Shown: positions 31,162-42,503 of the stretch, piece by piece
Numbering within the stretch: the stretch's first letter is position 1
Layout of the letters: every line of letters starts with the position of its first letter
Assembly (NCBI GenBank): GCA_027405735.1
Contig: JAPEHQ010000020.1
Location: 372,001 to 436,000 of the forward strand
Length of the DNA: 64,000 nt
Source of the DNA: Mucor racemosus
Lineage: Eukaryota > Mucoromycota > Mucoromycetes > Mucorales > Mucoraceae
Reading direction: 5' to 3'
Notes under the pieces: generated by a model
Seen by the model: only the letters and a program-made list of their open reading frames with translations
Database searches by the model: none
Told to the model about the DNA's origin: nothing
Translations under genes and position numbers: made by a program

Positions 31162-32852
31162 CTAAACATCTCCTTTATTTTAACCGCCCAATCTACTATA
31201 TAAACTGACAACAATCTTTTCTTTTAAGGAGTAAAAAATACGGTATACAAACTCTAAATATTAATGATATCGTTATCAACTTAACAAATCCCCTTCTTGG
31301 TGCTCTTAATCCCCTTAATTATAAATATAAATATATCTGAATTTGTTATGCTACGGAATCAAAAGAAAAACAAATAAACAACAACAACAACAAAAGAAAA
31401 AAAGTCAAATTCATACTAATATTCAGGTGATCTAATAATATCTCCTCTTGTCTTCCTCTTCTTCTCACTCTCACTCTTTCCCTCTGTCATTAACTCCTGT
31501 AGATATGGTCTTGTTTAGAATAATTTCTGTATAATCACTATTAAACCAAGATAACCCGGTATTGTATATATTGCAGATCCTTTTTTTTCTTGTATATATT
31601 ATATGTATATATTTATATATCCTGTTCTTGTTTTCTTGTTTATATATATCTTATACAAAACAAATAAAAAGTCAACTTTCTTGAGACTTTATATATATCT
31701 TTATATTTCAATATATACAAAAGAGAGGAGAAGAAGGGTAAACGATCTACCATTTGATTGTCTAATATTTGCTTCCTTAATGATTACCAACACCATAAGT
31801 TTTACATTTTTTTCAGCAAAATGATCTTATATTATATAATGCACAGTTTATGTCAATATTATATGATAAATGTGGACAGAAACAGACATTTTAAACACGC
31901 ATGTTGTGTATTTGTGATACCCAAGTCAACTGAATCACCTGTTATCATAATTTTTTTTGTTTTTTTTTTTTGTTTTAGCCACTGGTCTAAACTTAAATAT
32001 CAATAAAGTCATCAATCTGCAATGAATGATACTATTTATATTTATTGCTTACTTACTATATCTTTCATCAGTAGTAGTAGTAGTAGTAGTAGCTGTTGTT
32101 GTTGTTGTAGCAACAAATGATACGAATGCAATGATCATCTTTGTTTTATTTTTTCGGTGTTACTATTTCGTAATCATTTATGTAGGGTTTGATTGTCTGG
32201 GCTTTCTTACTTCCAGTATCTAAATGCGTGTACATATACTTTTTACTCCTTATTTTTTCAGATTGAGCCAGTTCATCTTTTAATTCACGTGAAATAGCTA
32301 AATCGATTGATATGCCACACCAAGAAAAATTACAGCTGCTTCTGCTGCCATACTGATGGTTAAAACTCCGACTGGTTATTTCAATTATTTTAAACAATTG
32401 TTCTATGGTTTTGATCAATGAAAAACTGTATAGAAGTATACTTGAACATTCGAACTATCTTTTACTATTTTTTTTTTTTTTTTTTTTTTTGAAAAATTGA
32501 ACAAATTCTGTAGGCAAAATATCGAATTTTTCTGGTGGGTATATTCAAATATTTCAAATTTGAGGTATGATTCAAATCAAACAGCAACAATGGAAGAAGT
32601 GGCCACTTTACTAGGTATTTGTACACCTATCTTTCTTTTGCTTTATTTCCACTTAAGGTGGCTTAATATGAATTAACTTAAACAAGTGTGCCCTGAATAT
32701 CTAATTCTTCACCAAAATGTATACTTTGCACATCCAATCAGATGAGATGCGTATTAATTTCATTTCAAACACAGGATATAATTTTTTAATTACTTTTTTC
32801 TTGTGAATAGCTAATATATCCTCTTTTTCTTTTTTATTCTAATACTTGTGAA
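30769..32852. other. 2.1-kb upstream region of APSES gene and of dynein LIC gene, no gene seen
   Basis: Long divergent intergenic region. It contains purine-rich stretches directly upstream of the APSES gene (30780-31030, with gacagacagaca), a T run at about 31122-31157 followed by a TTTATTTT block (an inverted poly(A)-tailed fragment), a TAG/TTG repeat at about 32071-32110 and another T-run at about 32468-32490. Long upstream regions are common for StuA-type genes. A 90-codon minus-strand frame (32146-32418) has no recognisable family. Confidence 0.5.
31122..31185 (-). mobile_element. Poly(A)-tailed retroposed 3' end (very short)
   Basis: Read on the minus strand, an AAAATAAAGGAG polyadenylation signal is followed about 20 bases later by an A run of about 36. 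This is the structure of a reverse-transcribed, severely 5'-truncated transcript. The source transcript is unknown and the assignment is tentative. Confidence 0.4.
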
Positions 32853-35248
32853 ATGACAATTAACGCACCTGTAAGTGCTGGACAACAGCAAGGGACTCAG
32901 ACTTTTGAAAAAGATGAGATTTGGTCTACCATATTGACAGGTGTAGCTTCATCAAAGATGGTACCAACCAAAAAGCTATTAGTGTTGGGTAAAAAGAAAG
33001 ACTTTCTGATTCTATATTAACAAAATTTACTAAATAATAACAATAAATCAAGGTGATCCTGGCAGTGGCAAATCAACTTTAATTCACTATCTAAAAAATG
33101 ATCCTGGACCTCAAATAATTCAAAACGAAAATGATCAACCAACAACAGCAGCATCAGCTACTTTTGGCATTAGCAGTAGTCATAATTATACTCCTCTTCC
33201 TATTGATAACCTCGATGATGATGCTACAAATACATTGGCTCTAGGTTACAATTTTATCGATGTGCAAGATGAAGACAATGAAGGTATTTTCAATGATTTA
33301 TTGTGCTTGTTTGTTATGCAAAAATATCTAATTGGCCTATATATTTATGTAGCAATTGCTCGTTTGGGTGTTTATCAACTAGGCCTTTCAGCTGTAGAAT
33401 ATATGCCCTTATTGAAATTCGCACTTGGTGCTGATACATTGGCTGATTCGGCTGTAATTATTGTGTTAGATTGGACGCGTCCTTGGGAATTTTTAGAAAC
33501 ATTTCAAAGATGGATTGATGTATTGCAACACCGTATCGATGAAATATGTAAAGAGGGAAGTGCTGGTGAATCATGGAGTCGAGGAAAAGCTGTAGTAGAT
33601 GACCTTCGAGAAAAAGGTAGATTGGTATATACAAGTTTATGCAAAATCAATAATGTATTAACATAATTTCTTCAGTCGAGCATTATCTTCAAACTTATAC
33701 CGAACCTGTACCTTTGAATACATTCAGTAATATGACTGCATCTACATCAACCGGATCAGTACCTTCAACACCAACTACATTCGCTACTCCATTAGTAACT
33801 ACTACCACCTCTGCAGATCAAGTTACTCTACCTTTAACTCAAGGTACTTTGACTAATAATTTAGGTATCCCTGTCTTTGTAGTTTGCTGCAAGGTAAATT
33901 CTGGTTATTTATCCATGATCTAATAGAATCATTAATGTTTTTCTATATATAATTAGAGTGATGCTCAAAATACGCTTGAGCAAACATTGGATTACAAAGA
34001 TGAGCAATTTGATTTCATTCAGCAAACGTTGCGTTGTATCTGCATGAAATGTAAGTATATTGATTTAATCGCCACTTTTTGATTACTGATTCCAACAAAA
34101 TGAATTAGTTGGTGCTGCATTATTTTATACCTCGACACTCCAACCTTATACCTTCCACAACTTACGTCAATATATCCTTCATCGATTATTAACAACAGCC
34201 ACAAAATCATATCCATTCAAATTAAAGGCACAAGTTGTTGAGCGAGATTCTGTACTCGTACCAGCAGGCTGGGATTCGTGGGGTAAATTGCGTGTATTAA
34301 GAGAAGGCTTTGATTGTGAAGCGGTACATCAAGGCTGGGATTCTGACATGGATGCTGTAACTGATAGACAACAACCTGGTGTTCACGGATGCCGTGGCAA
34401 CTTTGAGGAGGTCATTACCAACCCTAATTCCTCAGAACAACCTCTTACAAATGCACCCCCTCCTGTCACTTGTGAAGATGAACAAGCATTTTTGGATAGA
34501 CATTTTGAGACTTTACAGCATGGTGGTGAATTACCAGGTAGAAAAGGAACTGGAGCTGCTTCAACTGCAAATACTACAACTAGACCTAGCGTTGTAGGTC
34601 CTTTAGGTGTATCGTCTGCCATGGATTTCGTTCCTGATCATCGTAGTGGCAGTAACAGACATAAAGATGTCTCCTCTCCTTCCATGGATGGCAATATCAA
34701 GGCAAGTCTATGAAGCATGCTTATTCTTCATTATAATATTAATATTATTTTCTTCCTCTGTACCTAAATAGTTGTCATCTAGCTCTAGTTCAAATACAAA
34801 CAATGCCAGTACCAATTCTACAACAACAAAATTATCCAACATGACATCAGGCTTAGGTAGCGGTGGTGTCGGAGGAGGAGGATCAAATGCACCATTATCA
34901 CCTATTGATACTAATATGTCTACAATGGGAGGCGTTAATCAACCTGGAGTAGGAGGAGGAGGCGGAGGAGGAGGAGGACCTTCTCATGAAGTTTTGGCTA
35001 ATTTCTTCCAATCTTTATTGGTTAAAAAGACATCCTCTTCATCTGGTGGATCATCACCTACTGCTACATCTTTACTAGGAGGATCCAACCTTAATGGTGC
35101 TACTTCTACTAGAGGTGATGATGAATCCTCTGTTTCTTCTTCTCAATCTCCATCATCGACAGGTGGTTCCACAAGAAGACCCACCATTAGTAGAAAAGAT
35201 GTTCACAAGGAACTTGATCGCATGCGACAATATGTGAATAAGCCCTAA
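32853..35248 (+). CDS. Cytoplasmic dynein light intermediate chain
   Basis: A 670-residue dynein-1 light intermediate chain, which links the motor heavy chain to cargo adaptors. Seven exons: 32853-32988, 33053-33283, 33353-33616, 33676-33893, 33957-34050, 34109-34701 and 34772-35248. The RAS-like domain has a P-loop GDPGSGKST at about 46-54, split by intron 1 after its first base, then IDVQDEDNE, LDWTRPWEFLETFQRWIDVL and the block VLVPAGWDSWGKLRVL. The disordered Ser/Gly-rich C terminus retains the short effector-binding helix (HEVLANFFQSLLVKKT). Intron 6 has a GC donor (AAG|GCAAGT), not GT. Retaining that intron would stop translation after three codons and remove the effector helix. Confidence 0.93.
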
Positions 35249-35761
35249 AATTTTAATTATTAATCCTTCTTTTTTTTTTTTCTAATAAAATATTATTATG
35301 CAACAAATGAAATTCCTTTAAAGCAAGTTCAAAATTTATAATGAAATTGAAATAAATATATTATTGGATGCCTTAAAGGTGACATTATTAGCATGTTCAA
35401 TACAAACTGTATTTACCTACCGAATTTTTGATTCAGAATAAATCTTTGAGAATCTGAGAATCTAAATTTTTTCATCTTTCCACGATATTCGCAAATGTGT
35501 TTTCTGTTTTGTCATTGGATTCATTCCTTTTAGGAATATCTTCCAATAATAAAAAATAGCTTTTTATATTTTTTTATTGTAAAAGCAAACAGTTACATTC
35601 CGTAACATTTAATTTCTTTCTAATTAGTGAAAAGATATAACATTTTATAAAATTACATCTTGTTTGGTTTTGTTACACTCTATATAGTTGACATTCTCTG
35701 TACCTTTGATCAAAGTTACACTCCATAAGTTAAAATGGATTTTGATATTCTTGGTAGGCAG
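35249..35761. other. 3' flank, no gene
   Basis: 3' flank of the dynein gene with AATAAAATATT at 35284. No coding sequence recognised. Confidence 0.5.
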
Positions 35762-35918
35762 TGTTTAGGATACTGACTAAATATTGAGCTGGATTATGTA
35801 ATATTAATAATGAGCACAAATGGCATGGTTCATTGTAAGTTCTTAATAGGTTATCTGGACATGATCATTAGAGTTAGGAACAGTAAGAAATGATGATACA
35901 TATAAACTTTATTTCAAT

Positions 35919-36854
35919 TGTTTAATATACACAATGAATAATAACTAGAGAATAAAGTTAAAACTAGATATATTTATTGAGTATATTGTAGGTAAAAAAG
36001 ATAATGAATCCATCTCGAAAGACATCAGGATTCAGGGTACAGTATTTATATGTTTTGGAAGCGCGGATGTTAGAGTCTACAATTAATACAGAATGTATGA
36101 AAGAATGATTTCATAATCTTGAGGAACTAGTTGATTACAACATGATAATATAATAGATCGGCCAGAGCAAGTTTAGTAGGATACGACTATGTTAAGTATA
36201 TAGAATATTCATGCTTGATTAACGTTAGACAGTGAATGTTTATACAAATGGAATAGCTGAATTCCATTCCCAGGAACGAGTTCATGACTGGCTCAACTTC
36301 AGGATCTCAGGCTACACCGTTTCATCTAGGATTTTACAAACAACGCATCGTGTTACGGTTAACCGAGTTTGACTGCTTTAACGGGCCGTTTTTTATGCAA
36401 ACTCGAATGAGGGTATTCGAGTTTCTTCTTTTTTTTTTTTGTCAGCTAAACTCGAAAACAGGATTGAAAAGATACTTCAAGTTGTGAAATTGTCAAATAC
36501 GCTATTATCAATTCATAATCCCATATTAACTTGACAAGGTTACTATTAACAGCCTCCTTAAGGCAAACCAATACTTGCTCCCACCCCGTTTTTTTATCTG
36601 GGCTACAAAACAACGGGCCGTTTTCCAACTCGAATCGAATGGCCGTTTCCGTTAAAACTCGATTCAAACTCGAATCGAAGCCCATTCCTAATTTCATCAT
36701 AGATTAAATGTAACATAACTAAATGAAATAAAATTGCAATACATCGTTATCACCTCATACTCATCATTCTATGCTAAGAATCATGTCTAAATAACCCTTT
36801 GAGCACTTCTACTAGTAATACAACATGTACCCAGTCTAGTCTATGTCCTAAACA
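35919..36854 (-). mobile_element. Solo LTR, family A, inverted, with 5-bp TSD
   Basis: Reverse-complement LTR-A from TGTTTAATATACACAATG to TGTCCTAAACA, flanked by the perfect duplication TCAAT (35914-35918, 36855-36859). It is 936 bp instead of about 545 because a MITE sits inside it at 36327-36690. Confidence 0.9.
36327..36690 (-). mobile_element. MITE, hAT-like 8-bp TSD, copy 2
   Basis: 364 bp with ends TAGGATTT...ATTCCTA and an 8-bp target duplication gtttcatc / atttcatc (36319-36326, 36691-36698) inside the inverted LTR-A. It shares both ends and the GATTCGAG / GGCCGTTTTCC blocks with the 135-bp copy at 22936-23070 but has about 230 bp more internal sequence. The frame at 36446-36700 that reads FDSSLNRVLTE in both copies is a by-product of the terminal repeat, not a gene. 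Confidence 0.8.
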
Positions 36855-36887
36855 TCAATTATGGAATTAAGGTGGAGTGATTATATT

Positions 36888-38225
36888 TATAATGAAATGA
36901 CACCTTTTATAAACCAAAGTCGCCATTGTCATTTCAGAAGAATAACTGATCTCGATTCGTACCTGAATCTCGCTCCATAAAAACTGAGTTCCAATCAGAT
37001 CCCACTAAGCATAACGAGGAAACTCTATATTGCTGGTGCCTGTAAAAGAAAGTATTCCTGCTGATCAAAATACAACCTTCTACAACACGACACCTATGAT
37101 ATAAAGCTGTACTTATTTTGCATTAATAATATATCCAAAAACTCCTGCTCATAAAATCGCAGTTGCAGTAATAATTCTAAATAAGGAACCACATTCCATA
37201 AAAATAAGCTCAGTTGCATTTTAAATTATAACTGGAATGTTGAAAAATCAACATCCATGTAATGATATTCTATTATATCAAACAAAGTATCAACATCTCA
37301 ACAAAGTATCTTATAAAAGAATATCAATAAAAGATATTATGATTGAACGCCTGTAAAATAGACATCAACACACAAACATCCACTATTTTACAATTCCTAT
37401 AAATATAGCATACTTTATGAAGATATCATTTTTTTTCTTCAGATTTCTTTTAATCACAATAAAACCGTGGAAAGACTATAATTATTGTATTTATCAACGC
37501 TGCAATAAAATTGAAGTAATTTTATAAAAATAAAAAATAAAATAAAAAATAAAAGCGTTGATAAATACAATAATTATAGTCTTTCCACGGTTTTATTGTG
37601 ATTAAAAGAAATCTGAAGAAAAAAAATGATATCTTCATAAAGTATGCTATATTTATAGGAATTGTAAAATAGTGGATGTTTGTGTGTTGATGTCTATTTT
37701 ACAGGCGTTCAATCATAATGTCTTTTATTGATATTCTTTTATAAGATACTTTGTTGAGATGTTGATACTTTGTTTGATATAATAGAATATCATTACATGG
37801 ATGTTGATTTTTCAACATTCCAGTTATAATTTAAAATGCAACTGAGCTTATTTTTATGGGATGTGATTCCTTATCTAGAATTACTGCAACTGCGATTTTA
37901 TGAGCAGGAGTTTTGGAATATATTATTAATGCAAAATAAGTACAGCTTTATATCATAGGTGTCGTGTTGTAGAAGGTTGTATTTTGATCAGGTATACTTC
38001 CTTTTACAGGCACCAGCAATATAGAGTTTCCTCGTAATGCTTATTATTGGGATCTGATTGGAACTCAGTCCTTATGGAGCGAGATTCAGGTACGAATCGA
38101 GATCAGTTATTTTTCTAAAATGACAATGGCGACTTTGGTCTATAAAAGGTGTCATTTCATTGCAAACGCTTTTATTTTTTTTATTTTATTTTTCATTTTT
38201 ATAAAATTACTTCAATTTTATTGCA
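36888..38225. mobile_element. Fold-back element, near-perfect 0.6-kb inverted repeat, DIRS-like layout
   Basis: Left arm 36888-37501 and right arm 37554-38161 are near-perfect inverted copies; the innermost 160 bp are identical. They are separated by a 52-bp loop. After the right arm, 38162-38225 is the reverse complement of that loop plus a few bases. The order is arm', loop, arm, loop'. A candidate duplication ATATT (36883-36887, 38226-38230) borders it inside LTR-B. No coding sequence is present. The layout of inverted terminal repeats plus an internal segment complementary to the outer extension is that of DIRS retroelements, so this may be a coding-deleted DIRS derivative. A simple fold-back DNA transposon is the alternative. 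Confidence 0.8.
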
Positions 38226-38403
38226 ATATTATATATTATATTTAGTCTAACACTACGGCCGAACTATGCTTTCCATGGGCATAATAATCTGCACAGATGG
38301 GCAGAATAAATTTTTTGCGCCGATCAGGCAGCTTAGATGAGCAGAGCAATAAGATCAAAAAAGTTTTTTAGTCAATTTATTAAAGTATATCAATCATAAT
38401 ATA

Positions 38404-38932
38404 TGTTGTATTCCACCTACTAGTATCATACATTATCACCTTCTACAGTATCAATACATCTTGCAATCTATTGACTACGACATGAATTGAAGTGCAAGTC
38501 TTGATATCGGATATAAGAAACTCCTAGCGTATCAAGTTTAATCCAGTAATTACCAAGAACGCTTTGACCTCAATTATGACACCACATTATTTCATCCCAG
38601 CAGTTAACCAATCAAGTAGTTATCAAATCAACATCCAAGCATATTTAGCGCAGCATTGAAACAAGACAACTCACAAGCTCTGCAAGAACGGTTAAATTAT
38701 GATTGATCCATTTCAATCCATAGATTACTATCGAACAGATCCAATGGTTCAATAGTGCCTTAAATTACATCTCAGGATCTCAATGTCAAATCAATATAAA
38801 AGGCCATACTTTTACATCTAAATAAACGATATCTTGTTTTTATTATACAGTTGAAGAACTGATTAATTACTCATTCTTTTATAATTGTATTCTTTTTTAA
38901 GTAATATTTATTAATCCTGAAAATATACGACA
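38404..38932 (+). mobile_element. Solo LTR, family D, with 5-bp TSD
   Basis: 529 bp beginning TGTTGTATTCCACC and ending ATACGACA, flanked by ATATA on both sides (38399-38403, 38933-38937). It has a TATA-like AATATAAAAGGCC at about 38792 and a poly(A)-like AAATAAACGAT at about 38820. The 5' end resembles LTR-C. AT-rich duplications can occur by chance, so the call rests on the combination of TG/CA ends, duplication and internal signals. Confidence 0.65.
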
Positions 38933-38937
38933 ATATA

Positions 38938-39679
38938 CTTAATAACGAAGATAATTTGAATGGTTTAAAACAGATTTGAGTTACTCTGATTCAACAGAAT
39001 TGCCTTCTTATTGACGAAATACAGTATATCAATTTGAAATTTGGGGTTTAAGAGAGTTCTGTCCATGTTCTTCTTTCGGGGACCAAATGGGAACAACAAC
39101 AACAACCTGTTTGGTAACACTAAAAGTATTTATGCCTTTGTAAATTCCTGTTTGTAACGCACAAAATCTTTTTTCTTCCCTAGTCTTTCCTCAGCTCTTT
39201 TATTTACGTTTAAAACTACAACAAAATGACTAATATTTTTTTATAAACTGAAATCAAGTAGCAGGTACAAGTATATGTTTTTCCTATTGTTTATTTGGAA
39301 ATAAATTATTAACTGTTAATGTTAGGGTACGTTATAATAATATCTTTCTCGAACAAAAAGAGCGTCCAGGACTTAATCATGTTGTTCCATTATCTACGTT
39401 ATAATCAATGCTTTTTTGGTCTAAAGTCGATATCTACCTGGAGAAAAACTGGTGGCTATAAAAGTATTATGTATAGTATTGACTTGGTTTTTTGAATGAA
39501 TGAATAAACTCATTTTAGTCTATTTAGTGGACAACAACTAATAAGAAGAGGAAAACAAGATGTTGTCTTGTATATCACTACCAACTATCAAAGGTACACC
39601 ATAATTATTACTTATTAGCTTGTTAGTAATAATTGATTTTACTAATAAATCAATTTTTATAGGTCAAAAGTAAGTTTGT
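38938..39679. other. Sequence upstream of repeat R1 copy 2
   Basis: No independent gene. The segment 39500-39660 could hold further remnants of the dynein intermediate chain fragment (short exon-like piece, then an intron-like stretch ending in ttataggtc), but homology is too weak to assert. Confidence 0.4.
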
Positions 39680-39781
39680 TCTGGTAAAGCATTGAATACA
39701 TTGGCTTGGGACAAAGAGCATAAAAAGGTGGCAATAGGTCCCAGTGATGGCCATGTTTATGCTTATGATGTTGTTGGAGGG
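39680..39781 (+). pseudogene. Fragment of dynein intermediate chain WD40 C terminus
   Basis: An open stretch of 34 codons reads SGKALNTLAWDKEHKKVAIG and then PSDGHVYAYDVVGG. This is the last beta-propeller blade of cytoplasmic dynein intermediate chain (pattern LxxLxWDxxxxKxAIGxSDGxVxVYDIG). It stops after the blade and is embedded in a repeat. The copy at 57400-57432 keeps GHVYVYGIGD and an intact donor-like GTAAGA, so the captured piece includes intron sequence and was copied as DNA, not from mRNA. The parent gene is not in this window. Confidence 0.65.
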
Positions 39782-40625
39782 GTAGGACTAAAACTTAATA
39801 ATGTAAATCACCTCTAGCGCATTAATTATCAAGTAAGACTATATTATCATCAAATAAACTACCACACAATATTAACATGTATAAATATTATTTACAGTAA
39901 TAAGCTTGAATCAAGTGGGAACAGGATCATTAATTCTTGAAAAAGTTCTCAAACATTATAAAATCTCTTATTTTTAAGACTTACAAAGCTTATAAGCGGA
40001 ATATTAATTTCAAAATTCATTCTTGTCCAGATCATCAATTTTGACATTTTTTAATTTTTTTTTTTCTGATTTTGCAAATTTAGAGTTAATTATATTACCA
40101 ATTATAAAAACAAAAAATATACACATGTACCAAATTCAGTGCTCTATTTGCTCAATAAAAAATAACAAACATTTTTATTGCAAAATATCACACGAAAATC
40201 CTTTAACCAAAATTCTGTTTTTGGGGCAAAAGTAAAAATTTTCATTACTTGACATTTAATATTAAGCTTTTATAAAATGCGCATTAGCTATTGCTACAAT
40301 TTTCTCTCACAATGTAGTATATTCAAACGTTGATTTTGATATCAAAATTTGATTTTTCTGTTTTTTGATCAAAATCATGAGTGTTGGTAAGGATAAAATG
40401 AGCCCCGAAAATGTTCGCTACAAAAACTGAATTTTCAGACCATACGTAGTTAAATATAAGAAAAGTTAAAAAAAATGCTTTTTTATTTAAAAATTAGATA
40501 TACGATAGTACAGTATAGGAGACTTAGTCGTTCAACCGTGCTATGCTCAATTACGGCATCGCTTTATGGGCTCGTTTTTGCAGTTTTTTAACGAATGTAT
40601 GATATGACAGACGGTTTTTCTGGTA
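39680..40625 (+). repeat. Interspersed repeat R1, copy 2, carrying a gene fragment
   Basis: About 945 bp. The left part (39680-39800) is the dynein intermediate chain fragment described separately. The rest, from aaacttaataatgtaaatcacctctagcgc to atgatatgacagac, is homologous to 57430-58271 and, from about 39898, to 20100-20840. Confidence 0.75.
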
Positions 40626-41504
40626 GGAAATGCATGTTTCTATGATAACAGATATTGCCTATTTTGTTTAGTTTATGGGTTGATGCGCTGTAATGCTGCC
40701 TTTACATTGGCTGAAATGAGCAATTTAGCAGGGTTTTAATTGCGCTAAATAATGCAAAGCCTTGAAAATCCTTTTATACGTGTGTTGTTTCTCTCTTTTT
40801 GTTTTCATATTTCAAGGATATATTCACCGTTTGATAAGGCATATCAGACTATCAAGCTAGTATTATTTTCTTTTATCTGCATACGCATGCTGACATAATA
40901 AGGGACTCATGTTTTTAATAATATAGGTAGCAGTCGTTATATTAGAGACTGATATTTTCATTTAACTGCATTCTAAGATCAAATATCATTATTTACTACC
41001 GTATTTTTGGACGTATTTCTTGATTACCAGATCAAATCGAAGGCAATGATATTTACATCTATTCAATGAAAAGCTAGAACTGGCTACAAACTCACAAAAT
41101 GTTCCAGGAAAGTAATAAAATTTCAAATGATATAGAAGCACAAAAAAAAAAAAAAAAAGAACAATCTAATGTCTTGTCTAACTACCATAGTTTTGATTGT
41201 ATATATACTGTAAAAAATCCAAGCTAACATTAATTAATATGTACGTAAATGTGCTTAAATGTTCTTAAATGTGCTTAAATGTTATCATTTATTTACATTA
41301 TTTTAATATTAACATGATTTTCCTAGTTATATAATATAATGTTAAAAATCAAAAATTACATTAATTTCATGTATCATGTACTTGCATTATTTTTTCCGTA
41401 GTGATAATACAACAAACACTTACTTTCTACTTTCAAACAGTACATGCAAAGCTGTTAAACAGCAAAAGTTAAATAATTTGTTATTAAAGCATCATATAAA
41501 AATT
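40626..41504. other. Gene-free sequence
   Basis: Contains an A17 run at about 41143 preceded by AATAAAATTTC (a poly(A)-tailed fragment) and an imperfect 10-bp tandem repeat (tgtgcttaaa) at about 41251-41283. No gene recognised. Confidence 0.5.
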
Positions 41505-42503
41505 TTATTTAAAATATTGTTTATGTTCAGGAACAGGAGTTAACAAAGTATCTTGCTCTAAAGCAGCAACCAAATTATCGAAAACCAATTTTTCCATCTT
41601 GTATTGGGATTCATTAGTAAAAGTTCCAATGTGAGGCAACAATACACAACGAGGGTTAGCCAACAAACCAGGAGAAACCTTAGGCTCTTCCTCAAATACA
41701 TCTAAGCCAGCAGATAATACTTTACCTCTTTCTAAAGCATTAACAAGAGCAGCTTCATTGATGACCTTACCACGAGCAGTGTTTACAATGATAACACCAT
41801 CCTTCATCAAAGTAAACTCTCTGTAATTGATTAAATGTGTAGTGTTAGCATTTAAAGGACAATGCACCGAGATAATGTCTGAAGTTTGTAGGAGAGTTTC
41901 AAAATCAACATATTCCATGCCTTGTTCCAATTCAGGACTGAGACGACTACGATTATGATATTGAACCTTGGCAAGATCAAACCCAGACATGCGTTTAGCA
42001 AGTGTACGACCAATACCACCAGCACCTAAAATACCCAAGACTTTACCTTGTGGGTCAATACCCATACGTACGCCATTACGCCAGCGGCCTTGACGCAAAT
42101 TATCACTAGCAGCTAATACATTTCTGCAACAGTTCAAGATCAAGATGGCAGCAATATCAGCGGTCGCGTCATCAACGGCCATTGGAGTATGGGAGACCAT
42201 CACTTTACGATCTCCACAAGCTTGGACATCAATGGAATCATAACCAGCACCACAATAGACAATATATTTAAGAGACGCAGGCAAATGAGATACAAGTTCA
42301 GCATCAAATGGACCGATTACAGATTGTGATTCAGGTGAGCGATAAATAATTGGGACATCTTTATACTTGTTAGAACAATCTTCAAAAAATGCTTGACGTG
42401 ATTTAGAAGTATAATACTCGATAGAGTATTTTTTCTTTAATTCTTCATAGATATCTGTAGCGAAATCGATACAACCTACGATAAGCACTTGTGGAGAGGA
42501 CAT
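41505..42503 (-). CDS. D-isomer-specific 2-hydroxyacid dehydrogenase (glyoxylate/hydroxypyruvate reductase type)
   Basis: A single-exon 332-residue NAD(P)-dependent reductase of 2-oxo acids. The Rossmann motif GILGAGGIGRTLAKRM lies near residue 160. The family catalytic triad is in place: Arg in VNTARGKVINE, Glu in LDVFEEEP and His in CVLLPHIGT. The substrate-loop block YCGAGYDSIDVQAC is also conserved. It is closest to fungal glyoxylate reductase Gor1-like proteins, and the exact substrate cannot be deduced. It is the only intronless gene here apart from edge fragments and stands alone between repeat blocks. No targeting sequence is apparent. Confidence 0.9.
   Translation of the reverse strand: MSSPQVLIVGCIDFATDIYEELKKKYSIEYYTSKSRQAFFEDCSNKYKDVPIIYRSPESQSVIGPFDAELVSHLPASLKYIVYCGAGYDSIDVQACGDRKVMVSHTPMAVDDATADIAAILILNCCRNVLAASDNLRQGRWRNGVRMGIDPQGKVLGILGAGGIGRTLAKRMSGFDLAKVQYHNRSRLSPELEQGMEYVDFETLLQTSDIISVHCPLNANTTHLINYREFTLMKDGVIIVNTARGKVINEAALVNALERGKVLSAGLDVFEEEPKVSPGLLANPRCVLLPHIGTFTNESQYKMEKLVFDNLVAALEQDTLLTPVPEHKQYFK

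Larger units (their letters stand above)
35762..38240 (+). mobile_element. LTR family B copy, interrupted twice and truncated at right
   Basis: LTR-B sequence begins at 35762 (TGTTTAGGATACTGACTA), is split by an inverted LTR-A (35919-36854), resumes (tatggaattaaggtggagtg), is split again by the fold-back element (36888-38225) and resumes for a few bases (tatattatatttagtcta). At 38240 the similarity stops and the remaining LTR-B half is missing. Confidence 0.8.

Noticed and set aside
32146..32418. 90-codon minus-strand frame between the APSES and dynein genes
   Set aside because: No recognisable family, no supporting splice sites; partly generated by simple repeats.
36446..36700. Frame FDSSLNRVLTETAIRFELEN shared with 22818-23063
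   Set aside because: Produced by the terminal repeat of a MITE; boundaries coincide with its 8-bp target duplication, not with a gene.
41251..41285. Possible CRISPR-like or direct repeat unit (tgtgcttaaa)
   Set aside because: Only about three imperfect 10-bp units; a eukaryotic genome with no spacers or cas genes.
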